NCBI GenBank assembly: GCA_009760855.2
Contig: WPIO01000006.1
Span: 10,217,501-10,281,500 of the forward strand
Source of the DNA: Cristatella mucedo
Lineage: Eukaryota; Bryozoa; Phylactolaemata; Cristatellidae
Direction: 5' to 3'
Length of the DNA stretch: 64,000 nt
In this document: piece by piece, positions 1 to 41,022 of the stretch
Layout of the letters: every line of letters starts with the position of its first letter
Numbering within the stretch: position 1 is the first letter of the stretch
Program-made: the position numbers and the translations under genes
Notes under the pieces: generated by a model
Told to the model about the DNA's origin: nothing
Databases searched by the model: none
The model's input: only the letters and a program-made list of their open reading frames with translations

Positions 1-1200
1 CAGCAGGCTCCTCGCGCGTCCGCGGCCAGTTCGGAATCGGACGGCTAGCAGGCGGCGCTAAAGCGCGCTCGACTGCGCCGAGTCAGCGCGCAGCCATCGG
101 CCGCGCGGGCTTCGCGCGCGGGGAGGGGGCGGACCCCACGCCCTCGCGTAGCGGCGCCGAAAGCGCCGCTGTCAGGCAGCAGGCCGGTTGAGAGGCGTGT
201 CGGCGACGGAAAACATTCGCCGGCCTCTGTCTCGGTCCCGATCTGCGAGCATTTTCCTCGCATTGGCCCGATTGCGAGCCGCCGCTTTTGCTCCGGTGGG
301 GAGGGGTTACCTGGCGACGCCAGCCAGCCAGCAGCGCCGACCGATCCGATCGCCGATCGAGTGGCGCTTTGCCATCTCCCACTCCCCGCTTCTCAGCCAC
401 CGACGGGACGACGACGACGGTCGGTATTCCGCGCGACGTTGTGCCGTCCGCAGGCAAAGCGGCGCGGTATTTCGCGGTAAGCGCGCTTGCGCTTTTCCCG
501 CCGCCCCCGCCACCGTCGCGGATTTACACACCGCGCGCGCTAGCGCGAGTTGATGGCGGGTGGGGCGGCAGCCGGGCCGGCCGACGAGCGGCGCGGTGGG
601 CCCGTCGAGCTTGCCGCCGGAATTGGCAGATTGTTTCCCAGGAGGCAATCCGTCCGCGCCCATTAGTCACGGGTGCTAACAGCAGTAGCTGCCGCTGCTG
701 CTGTATTCATCATCGCGGCCAGACCGTCGTCAATCGTTGCTCGCTCGGCGGCTGACATCGCCGTCTGTCGCGCGCGCTAGAGCGGCTGCGGTCTCTCGCG
801 AGTCACCCCGAAATGGGAGACGCACCCGATGGGGTCTGCGCCGGCCGATTCTGCTGCCGCACGTTCGCCTTACCGTGGTTAGAGCCTCCCAGACCCTCGA
901 GCGGCTCTGCGTTCGACGGTCTCCTCAGCCCGAGCTACGGCGAAAGGTGCGCATCACTCCCGCTATAGACATATCCACTCGCCTCCTGCGCGAGTGCTCG
1001 TCCTCCGGAGATGTCGATGACTCGGGACCTGGGAGCGATCCAACCTTACCTGCGGTATTTGCCCACCTTCTTCCGCAGAGATCGGCTCGCTGTCTCTACA
1101 ATCCCGAACGGGCGGAACTCTCTGCTGGATTCAGGCATCGTATTCTTTAGCAAAAGGAAAAAAGGAGGGCGTTGGGTTCTTTGAGTCGATGAGCGAGCGA
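1..1200. promoter_or_regulatory. GC- and CpG-rich block, possible promoter/CpG island
   Basis: The first 1.2 kb is much richer in G+C and CpG than the rest of the window, with runs of alternating CG. It has open frames in all directions, as GC-rich DNA does, and none resembles a known protein. It lies upstream of the PDE9A-like gene on the same strand, so it could be that gene's promoter or 5' untranslated region. That link is inferred from position only. No TATA box or first exon could be assigned. Confidence 0.35.
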
Positions 1201-1320
1201 GCGGTTCCCCGCGCGATTACCCAGCGGCTCGTCCCAAAAAAAGAGACGGCGGAGCGTCGCGGAAAAACCGCAATGTCGTCGGTGCTGAAACCGCAAACGC
1301 GCTTCGGCGGCAGCACGGCG

Positions 1321-1376
1321 ATGTGCCCTAAGACCGGTTCGCCGCGGGCCTGAGGCGAACCGGTCTTAGGGCACAT
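1321..1376. repeat. Perfect palindrome, 23-bp arms, 10-nt loop
   Basis: Bases 1321-1343 and 1354-1376 are exact reverse complements, separated by the loop gcgggcctga. The arms are GC-rich and would form a very stable hairpin or cruciform. The palindrome lies at the 3' edge of the CpG-rich block. It has no coding context and no neighbouring transposon features that I could identify. Confidence 0.9.
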
Positions 1377-1490
1377 TCGTCGGTAGTGGAAATGAGTCAC
1401 CGAACTTTCGCCTGACGGCGAACCTCCGTCGCTTTTCGTTGACTAAGGGATCTGAGCCAAAGTCATGTCGAACGTAGGGGAGCGTGCAGG

Positions 1491-1686
1491 TAAATAAATA
1501 AAATAAATAAATTATACCAGCTGATTTAACAGCCTCTTTTTGTATAGCGACAGAAGAGCCTTGACAGCTATCACCACCGCTTGCAGAGGCGATAAAGGAT
1601 CGCCCACCACAGGATTCGAACCCACGACCTCGGGGCAGAGGTCGTGAAAAGCAACCGCCTTACCTAGTGTGCCATCACGGCTCACC
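1491..1686 (-). mobile_element. tRNA-derived SINE (family B), complete copy
   Basis: Read on the minus strand, this begins with a tRNA-like head containing a B-box (GGTTCGAATCC), continues through a body with the inverted pair GCGATAAAGGATCGCC, and ends in GGCTGTTAAATCAGC followed by a (TAAA)n-type tail. The same order recurs at 19.37, 47.60, 50.39, 54.09 and 57.76 kb, which defines the family. It is not a functional tRNA gene, because the acceptor stem cannot be closed and the body extends well past tRNA length. Confidence 0.85.
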
Positions 1687-1908
1687 AGGTATGCTCCACT
1701 GCAGAGGCACAGTCACGACGAAGACATCGACATCAAAGAAACCGAAGACACTTCCCACCCCACCTCTGATAGACCCTGCGTAGCTCTGGCAAAACTTTGT
1801 CCGCATACCGAGGCATCGGTCCAACCGCTGTACTCGGCTAACCGCTAGCCTCGGGTGAATGAAGGGCGTCGAGCATAGCAAACTCAGGCGACCGGAGCGC
1901 GGCGCGAG

Positions 1909-1910
1909 AT

Positions 1911-2005
<95 letters not shown>

Positions 2006-2006
2006 A

Positions 2007-2058
<52 letters not shown>

Positions 2059-2220
2059 CACAATATATCAAGAGACTACGGAAGAGAGCGGGAGAGAGAA
2101 AAAAAGAGAGAATCCAGTCGACAACTGTGGAAGGTAGATGAAAACAGGAAGTGAGAGAGACAGAGAGAGAGATGGGCTGAGAAAAGTGGAAGACTGAGGC
2201 AGAGAGGAGAGAGACCGGCC
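1909..2220. repeat. (GA)n microsatellite
   Basis: Nearly pure AG repeat from about 1911 to 2054 with a few interruptions, trailing into impure GA-rich sequence to about 2220. Open frames here encode only Arg-Glu or Ser-Leu alternations and are artefacts of the repeat. Confidence 0.97.
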
Positions 2221-2345
2221 GAGAGAGGAGTGGAGAGAAACGAATTCAATTATTTTGTCGGAACCGGTTGGTGTCGACGCTAGCGAGCATGTAGCACTGA
2301 CTGCGAAGTCTATGTACGCGAAGACCGGGTTTTTAATTTGAACAA

Positions 2346-3124
2346 ATGGCTTTATTTGTAATGTCTGCTAACTGCGTCCTCGCTCCACTCATCATCTACA
2401 TTCCTGTCAAACCGTTCTCGGCGTTCGATTCGATTGGCAGCATTTTACAAAGTACTCCTCTCATATCGCGGAATAATCTCTGTCGAAAAACGAGGTCAGT
2501 TCCGGTTGGGATATGCCCGAAAGGCAAAAGTATGTATTCGTCACTTTTTTTTCTCGTCTATTCGTACGAAGAGCAAGCTCAATGGCTCCACCTGGCAGAG
2601 CGCTCGACCCGATTTCCCAAATATCATTCGGCGAGCTTGCTAAATTCAAGTGGGGAAAGGCACGCGCTCCTTCCGGCTTTTAACATTCAACTCTGCTCTC
2701 AATGCTTGCTCGTCGCGGTGGTCGGCATATTGACGCTACCACCAATCGCGAAGTCTGAGGAATTCCTTGCCTTTTCAAGTGCTGGGACCTCCCCTGCTTG
2801 CGTAGTCTTGTGAGTTCTAAGCGTATCTTAACTCCCGCCCCTTCTCAGAAACTTTGCGGTCTTCCATTATCTATCGTGCAGCACTTAAAAAGTGCTGCGT
2901 CTGAAGCTTATGGGCTCATCGCTCGCGATTATGCTTCGAAGTTCAGCCGAGTTACGGACGAGTTTGCGTCGGAGGAAAACTTCAGCCACTGTTTAACTTT
3001 TGACCAGACAATGCCAGCTGACTCTGCGTTGGGTCGTGTTATCGACGTGAGACGACTGTCACTGCAGCCAAAAAAGATTGTCGCATCGATCTTATGCAAG
3101 ATCAGAACACGTAGTGCAAAGTAA
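2346..3124 (+). other. Unassigned open frames, possible decayed coding sequence
   Basis: Two overlapping plus-strand open frames (2346-2813, 155 codons; 2798-3124, 108 codons) stand out in an otherwise stop-rich intergenic stretch. In the frame of the second one, residues just upstream are also protein-like but interrupted by in-frame stops, as in a decayed gene or transposon ORF. The second frame has a mixed, globular-looking composition. I recognise no domain in either. They could be chance, a pseudogene or a piece of an unknown mobile element. Confidence 0.25.
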
Positions 3125-4748
3125 AAGCGCCACTGCTCAGATTCGCTTTCTATGACCGTCGGTTGCCAGTGCAGTCTAAATCGCCAGGTGCATCAAAAGA
3201 GAGCTGCTCGTGTGAGTTTGGGCTTTGACCTTTGTGGTATTCTCGTAGATATACTTCGCCCCACAGTTCCTCCGATGAACGATTTGATCACAAAGAGACA
3301 CTTGATATCAATCCAATCGTAGCACACGATACAATGCAGCTACAGACGACACAATCTTTTTTTGTAAGACTGCGAATCGTGCCGATTTGCATGGCAAAGC
3401 GCTCACCGATAGATAGGCTGAAGGCCATGGGCTAAGAGCATCGAAAAGCCAGCTACGCTTTGGCTTTTAGTGCATCATTGGACGATCGCCTGCGCAAGAA
3501 CCGCTTTTCCATCGTGGCTTTAATAAACGTGGAATGGTGATGCTTCGTGGTTTGCAAAAAACACTGTAGACCTGAAGTCTGGGCTCTATAGTCCTACCTT
3601 TCAACAAGTAGCCTTATCTTACAAGATAAGTCTAGTCAGAAATAGATACTTTAGATAAAGAGATTTGGGTGTGAACTATTATATAAATTACAAATCATGG
3701 CATTTAAATATGAATATATATATATATATATATACATAATTTTTATTTCTTTATTTACATACAGGTACATACACATATCACCAGGTCCTGAAAGTACCAC
3801 AGATGCCTGACACATAAGTCTTGCTGATACGTTCTACATAACATGTACAAGCCTACTATTGCCATGCCTTGCTGGAACAAACGACTAGGTGCAATTCATC
3901 CGTCAGGATACGTCTTACACGATACGAGATCAGGGTGCGATGCGAGTCAGGATACGACTAGAGTTGCTATGCTTACTTTGACTGCTGCCAATAGTTTTGG
4001 GTCACTGCAGCCAGCCGGATAGGGAGGGGGACTTTGGGCTTCTGCCCCCTTTTCTGCCCCCTTGCAGAAATGTTTTGAAAAGCTTTGCCTACGATCTGAT
4101 AGTGACTCTGCTGATGTACTATCAGGAGCCAGCTCTCTCCCTTTCATCCTTAACCATTCTGGGCTTTAATGGTCACTCTGGTGGTCTTCCAGGGATACTT
4201 GCTCTTACGGCTGCTGTCTCCATCAAAGCCATGACCTCGAGAATACTTCATTTCTGTGTTGATGGGCGAAAGGAGACGGCTGAGTTCAGGTCAGATGACA
4301 GTCTGGAAGAAGTCAGAGGTAATGCGCTACGACAGCCGTGACTCTTCCACTGCAGCTACTGCAGCTACTTGGAGACCCACTGTTCCCTTTGTCGATGCAT
4401 GCATGCTTTATGCCACTTTCTTTGTGTGTTTTACTTAGTTTCTTACTCCTGCTGCCCTATACACTCTACGCAAAGTTGGCTTACACCTTACTGATACCTC
4501 TATATCGTTGTCATTTATTCTGTAGCACAGCATCGTCCGAAACTATTGTTAGTGATAGGAACTGACTTTGTGTAGTCTTGTGACTGTTACTGATTCTAGC
4601 GGATTCTAGCGTTGTTATCTTGTTGCTAGACGTTATCAGCACGTGCTGCCATTGTATGAACGCACACATGCACTCGTGTAAGATACACGAGTTGTGTGTG
4701 TGTTTGTATGTTTGTGTGTTTGTATGTTTGTGTGTATGTGTGTGTGTG

Positions 4749-4790
<42 letters not shown>

Positions 4791-5826
4791 TAGTAGCCTC
4801 TGTTCAAATATGTCTTGTACTTCGGATATCCTTTTGAGAAGTATCTAATCTTGCTGCTCGTACATGCTAGCACTGCTATCTGCCAACTCTGTGACAAACA
4901 GCTCTGCGGCCGCTGTCGCGTGCTGAACGTTATGCTATTAGTGTTACCTTCCTCGGCTTCCTTCGAAGGCCTCAGGCTCTCATGTCTTTCCTTCTCCTTC
5001 CTTCCTTCCCGACGCGATCATCGGTAGCCCAGCTGCTCTTAACTAATCTGTTCATTGCAGCGCGTGGGTCTCGCTGCTTTTTTGGCCGGTCTCTGCATTC
5101 TGCACAACTGGTCCCGACGTTCTCCACGCAGAGCTATTCACACACTAGGTGGTGATCTAGTCTCGTGCAGCAGGACGGTAGCTCCAGCCGAATCTTAAGT
5201 AGATTGGGGTCAGTGCACAGCCGCCTGCACGCTGCTGACTGGCCTGCAGTTAAGCTTTCGTGATTAGCCAGGAGTCAGACGCGTCGTAAGTTTAGACCTT
5301 CTCACAAATGCAGACACTCGTACGACAAGTTACAGCTGCATGGCAAGAGAGTGCCGGCCGAGGTGCGGCTCGTTTAGTTTAAGCAAGCTTGTTTGGTCGT
5401 TAAATGCACTCAATCTGTCTCTCGGAAGCTACGTCCAAGTTTCGGCTAGCAATACCGAACAGACTGGCGGCAGACTCTCGGGAAAGCAGCGCTTGCTTCA
5501 CTTCGGCAGCCTCCTCCGTGGGCTGCCCCCCTGGACCCGAACTGGACGCAGTTATCTGCACATCCGTGCTTTCACCGATATTGCGCTCCAATGGATGAGC
5601 AATGTCCTGCTGCATTTCACCGCTGACCGAACGGCAGTGATTGTGGCTAGGAGGCGCATTCCTGCCTGGCCGATGTGTGTGTGGCAAGCAAGTGTTTGCC
5701 CACGAGCCCAGCAGAGCAGATCGGACAGCGGACGGCTGCGACGGATCATCGGCGGATCTTGCGCGGTGCCAGCTGGCATTTCCGGCATGCGGCCACTCCT
5801 TCGGGGCTGCTTTTCTCTGCTTGCCC
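3125..5826. other. Non-coding stretch with simple repeats
   Basis: I see no convincing gene here. It holds a short (AT)n run at 3713-3736 and a (GT)n tract at 4692-4790. The open frames between 5340 and 5830 are short, GC-rich and unlike any family I know. If the PDE9A-like gene starts upstream of 5827, this is its first intron or 5' region. Confidence 0.5.
4692..4790. repeat. (GT)n microsatellite
   Basis: Impure GT repeat with TTTG and TATG interruptions in its first half, pure in its last 40 bases. Confidence 0.95.
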
Positions 5827-36250
<30,424 letters not shown>

Positions 36251-36255
36251 TCTTA

Positions 36256-36406
36256 AATAAATAAATAAAATTCGCTTGTATAGCAACCTCGGAGAACTTA
36301 ATCTTTATTCTGGCGCTTCACTTATGCCACAGGGCTTGAGCCCAGGACCTCGGCCAGACCTTGGTCGGGACGCGCACCTTAACCACTGGGTCAAACCAGG
36401 CCACTT
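36256..36406 (-). mobile_element. tRNA-derived SINE (family A) with LINE-like tail
   Basis: On the minus strand: tRNA-like head (GGTTAAGGTGCGC, then a degenerate B-box), body, and an end nearly the same as the family-2 LINE 3' end (AGATTAAGTTCTCCGAGG, TTGCTATACAAGCG), then a (TTTA)n tail. Sister copies lie at 39.6 and 49.2 kb. Confidence 0.75.
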
Positions 36407-36409
36407 AAA

Positions 36410-38125
36410 GGCCACACTCGGATCGCACTGTACATACCGAGTACAGTGCTAACCCGGGACATAGACGCAATCACAATCTTCGAGCTAGAGGCAGCACCGT
36501 GGGCAGACGATGACTGTTGCATATTTGAGCTGCTATCCAATGTGGCCTGTATCTGGCAGAGCGTAGTGGGTACGGGTAGGCGCCGGGAAGGGGAGGGAGG
36601 GAATAACTTCTTCATTCTGCTGCAAGCAAGTAGTCGGAGCAGGGGAGGCTAGAGAGGTGTCCTTGCCACGTTTGAGTTGCGTGCCAGCTACTTAGCATAT
36701 GGCAAGGCACAGTTAACAGTAGCTGTGGCTTTTACAAAGGGTGACAGCTGGGAGCAAAGGCAACAGCCAGAACTCGAGAGCAGCGATTTCAGTGTCAACG
36801 CTCTCCATATTTGACTGGCACCAAGCACTTGCACTTCCATACGACAGAAATACAGACGGCAGCAGCTGTGCACGTCCGGAGAGTTTTTTCAGCCCAGGCA
36901 CCAAACTGGAAGGCAACGTTTCACTACCCACTTGACCACCTCACCCCAGTCAGCTGACGTCTATGGAGTTCCTTCTTATGTACTTCTGACTTGGGCATAT
37001 GTCTTCTGAATCTTGATTCGAGCTCACTTCGAAGGGGGGCAGATGGTATGTGGAAGGAAGAGGGCTCCATCGATCCCAGATTAATGAGTCCCTGCTCATC
37101 GAACGATAGCACCGAGTCAGCTGTAATGAGGAAACTGATGAATTCGGTAAGTACGATTCACTGGCTTAGTGGCATGTCCCAGTGAGACTGCCCAGTGAAG
37201 CATTCACTTCGTTTTTCGCAGGCTTTTCATGAAATAGAGCTCAATCGGGATCCCATGCAATCAACGAGTATGTTCGATGCTGGAAAGATGAGCTATAGAA
37301 ACTGTATATACTTTAGATAATGAGATTGTGAGATTTGGTCTCTTTGAAAAACAAGTGGGAAACTGAGCAAGTGTGATTCAGCTCCTGACGAAACAGGGAA
37401 ATTGGTCATGTAACCTCACTGTGAGCACTTTTTTCTTGGCAATGCTTCTTCCAAAACTAAGGGTGGTTTAGTAGAAGAATAGTTTTTCGCTGTCGTGGCT
37501 AACAGTAGTTAAATGGCGGAGTTTTAAAATGACGTTTCTTCTTATGCCAAAAATCAGACAAAGACTTTTCACAACTGTCAACGCTAATTTAACTCAGATG
37601 CGTGTTTATTTTGGCTGAGTTGTATGCTGGCGGAGTTTCAATCATGGAGAGGTGACAATTATGAGGACAGGCTGTGCGACCATGCATCCAGTATGAGCTG
37701 TAACGATTTTATTTCAGTAACTCTGCAGATTGTTAGTGAGCACCAGTGGTAGCCAAAAGAGTACACGTTTAACCTCAGTTACCTAATACAATCATTTTAA
37801 TTGAATCACCTTTCATAACATGTCAGAGGATGTATCATCATGAAAACGTAAGGTTTTAGGGATTTGACAGACAAGTTACAACAGTTAAAGGTATTACTAA
37901 GAGAATCTAAGACGTCTTTCAGTACCTGGCAATTAATCGATAGCATAAAAACATTAGATACTTATTAAAAATCTCAGATAGCCTCGCAATGCAATTGGGT
38001 TCTATTATTAGTGGGGTTTTTTATTCCAGTACCTCTCTGCTTTTGCAACCCAATACCAGTTTCAAACGGTTAATGGTAAAGATACGGTGTCCTGACTAAA
38101 GGAATGGAATAAAGCTATACATGAT
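36410..38125. other. Spacer, nothing firmly recognised
   Basis: Lies between the two genes. A segment at 37000-37146 has an open frame followed by GTAAGT, and a CAG acceptor at about 37221, so a small gene or exon is conceivable. The peptide (SNDSTESAVMRKLMNS) matches nothing I know. Confidence 0.35.

Positions 38126-38192
<67 letters not shown>
38126..38192. repeat. (CT)n microsatellite
   Basis: Pure CT repeat of about 66 bp. Confidence 0.97.
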
Positions 38193-38194
<2 letters not shown>

Positions 38195-38879
38195 AAGCCT
38201 TGCTTTGCCAAAGCAGGCTTGGCTCATGATAACTTTCTCCACAATCGCCAATGTAAACACTTTGTTCGGAAAAAATCTTGCTAGCGACATTCTACCTGAT
38301 GCCACTATCAGACAAGAGAACATGAGTTTACATTTCGCCACAATCGGCGCTATACCTACCTTATGCTATTCAAACTTGCATGGTCTTTTGTTAGAGGACC
38401 TTTTATTTTCCCAACAGTCTTATTTGAATCTTAAACTCCAGTCGGGCTTTTGAGATCAGCCGGTTTGCCTCGATAATGAAAACGCCTAATTGATAGCCCG
38501 TCGTTCTCAACATCAATGTGACCTGAATTGTAAGGCAGATAGTAAATCAAATCTTATTTATTCTTAGTCGGATTCGGTAACTCAAGTAAACCATGAGAGG
38601 ATGCGCTCTTAAAAATATGTAATACATTTTTTAAAAGCCTGTCGTTCGATCGTACTGAACATAAAATAATCCTACTGAAACTGTTGTGGTACAGCGACAT
38701 CTAATTTAATGGCATCGATTGCTTTGCAAGACAAGCACTCACTGACTCACTGTCCATCTCAATGCAACCAGCTCATTTGGGGCATCCATTATGGAGAGAG
38801 TAAGTTTTTTCAACTTCTATTCAATGCCCTGGCAGGTTGGATTATTATAATTCCATTCTGACCGCGCATCCGAAAAAAA

Positions 38880-39265
38880 GCCTTTAGGCCAGTGCTGCTG
38901 CTGGTGAATATGGCTGCCAGGCTAGTTAATAAATCCCATAGTTCAGCCACGTGTCTCCTTTGCTGACGGAGCTCCGATGGCTTCAGATTAATCAACGGGT
39001 TCAGACTGAAGTTCCTACGCTGACTCATAAGGCCCACCGTAAAATTCAGCCAGCTAGAAAGGCTTTCCTGGTGGACGCTATTAACGCACTGTACGGGATC
39101 GGATGGACTACCCTCCACATATCTCTCGCCCCACGGCGCGTAGTTCTTTATGCAAATTCAGGCAGCGGCGATGTTCCACTTCGGTTTATAGTACCGGTTC
39201 TGAGACTGAAAACAGTGCAACGCCATTTTGCGGATTCTCGAGGCTTGGTTTGGTGTTACAGCGAC
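38880..39265 (+). mobile_element. LINE C-terminal relic, plus strand
   Basis: The frame at 38951 reads HVSPLLTELRWLQINQRVQT-like sequence, then PTLTHKAHR, and later VLRLKTVQRHFADSRGLVW. These correspond in order to SPLLKELGWLPVEQR, LTLTHKA and LRLKTVGNRSFSSAGPRLW of the family-1 LINE. It is diverged and interrupted. Confidence 0.65.
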
Positions 39266-39602
39266 GAAAAGGAGAGCCGCAAAAGTGAAACTTATAAAAC
39301 GCGAGAACAGGCCGAAAGTACTCGGGTTTACTTCAACAAAATATAGGTTGCTAACATCTGTCTGGTAATCCGCGTTTTTGTGGCCTTTGCTCTTTGGGGG
39401 AGGGGGCCTAGCCATATTTTAACATCCACATGCTGTTACGGTGCCGCTCAAATTCCAAATCCAGAGGACTTATGTGCTCTGCATTATATTCATAATTTAC
39501 TTACCATACCCTGTGTTAGCGTCTGCCAAAAGTTTGAGAAATAGCATGGGCCTAGTGATGACATAAAAAGGTGATGGACAAAACTTTTGTTAATGGTCTT
39601 TT

Positions 39603-39746
39603 TGGAATAGATATAATTCATTTATATAGCACCCCAAGAGAACTTAATCTCTATTCAGGCGCTTCACACATGCCTCGGGGCTCGAGCCCACGACCTTGGT
39701 CGGGGCGAGCACCTTAACCGCTAGACCAAACCAGCTCGGCATTTGA
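39603..39746 (-). mobile_element. tRNA-derived SINE (family A)
   Basis: Same structure as the copy at 36.26 kb: LINE-like end (TTTATATAGCACCCCAAGAG) at the left, tRNA-like head with GGTCTAGCGGTTAAGGTGC on the minus strand at the right. Confidence 0.8.
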
Positions 39747-40324
39747 CTTCACACTATAGCTCACTGCCTGCGGACTCACTTCGCTGAGTCATAGTAGAAT
39801 TACACCATGTCACTCCCGAAAGAAATGGTCCCCACCTTGCCGCGTGACGGAGGGAAGGACGGACGGACTTTCTAGCTTTAGTTAGTAGAGATATGCCCCT
39901 ATTCGGCCTGCTCTAGGGAAACTGCCAATCCCTTCCGGATATGAACTGCTGCAGATATTTCTCAACAAATTAAGGACTTGGCCTTGCACCGATTCCACGG
40001 TATACGTAACACGCCATACACTGACCTGTGGCAGACAAGAAGAATTAAAATACGAAAGATTTACCTGCACAGACGCAAAAAAGTGCTAATGTTAAAAAAT
40101 GCCATTAAAAAGCCATACGCGAGCCTCCCCTAGTTCGCTCGTCGGTATTTCCCTTTTCCGGGCTACGAGTTCTTTTCAAAGCTACAGCCATTGACGTTCA
40201 GCTTACTTTTTGAGCGCAAAAAATTCAGGCACTCGTTTTATGACTATGCTAGTACTCGCGCGTCCCCGACTAACGACCAACTGTTGAGGCCCTGTTTTTC
40301 CTAACCTCTCGCTTCGGCGTTCCG

Positions 40325-40744
40325 TCAGGTCTGGGTACGCATTTCACCAGGCATTTCACTAGCCGGCGCGATGAATTCGCGAGGGACACTTTGCCGGCCC
40401 GACGACTCGTTCCGAACCTGGGGTATCCCGTAGTTCAGTGGTTCTTCGGATGATCTGTGTCCATTCACATCAATACTCGGGATTCTCCCACTGAGATAGG
40501 ACCTGAACCAGTGCAGTGCAGTGCCAGTGATGTCCCGGCGAGATTCGAGTCGCTCGAGGACTTGGTGATCGATAGTATCAAAAGCTGCCGCAAGATCGCG
40601 CAAAACAAGCAGAGATACTCTACCTAAGTCTGCATTCCTAAGTAGGTCGTTGTACAACCAAACCAATGCTGACTCTGTGAAGCGACTAGCTTTAAAACCA
40701 GTCTCGTCTTCAGCTAGATACGTAGAGGTAAGAAGACAAGCCAC
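40325..40744 (-). mobile_element. LINE family-2 reverse-transcriptase fragment
   Basis: Minus frame of 139 codons with LLVLRDLAAAFDTIDHQVLE, ALHWFRSYLSGR and LNYGIPQ, the palm motifs upstream of the YADD box. It ends before YADD. This is a fragment directly upstream of the EXOSC10-like gene. Confidence 0.85.
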
Positions 40745-40854
40745 TTTTGACAGAATGATAGCCCGTTAGCAAGGATTCGAGATATCTGAAGATATTATTA
40801 TTTAAACTTTAATTTTGATTAATACATTATGTAACTGTTTTACTGTTTTTAAAA

Positions 40855-41022
40855 ATGGTTGAGTTGGACGAGCAGTACACAGTTATCGCTGTCGTGAGAC
40901 GACTAATTACCACGGCACGTATTTACTTCCGCTCTAATGCCATGGCCGACCCGGCTGATTCCAGCGTGGGTGCTGGAGGTCCTTTTCTGGCAGACCACTC
41001 AACCGTCCTCGACTTTCAAAAG
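40855..41022 (+). CDS. EXOSC10: EXOSC10-like exon 1
   Basis: The open frame begins at ATG 40855. The in-frame ATG 40942 gives [13 protein letters not shown] and is preferred, because the 29 residues before it match nothing in the family. Ends [12 protein letters not shown] before GTAAGC, phase 0. Confidence 0.8.

Noticed and set aside
1675-2154. Ser-Leu and Arg-Glu open frames
   Set aside because: They are translations of the (GA)n microsatellite; the same applies at 28.3, 35.3 and 38.1 kb.
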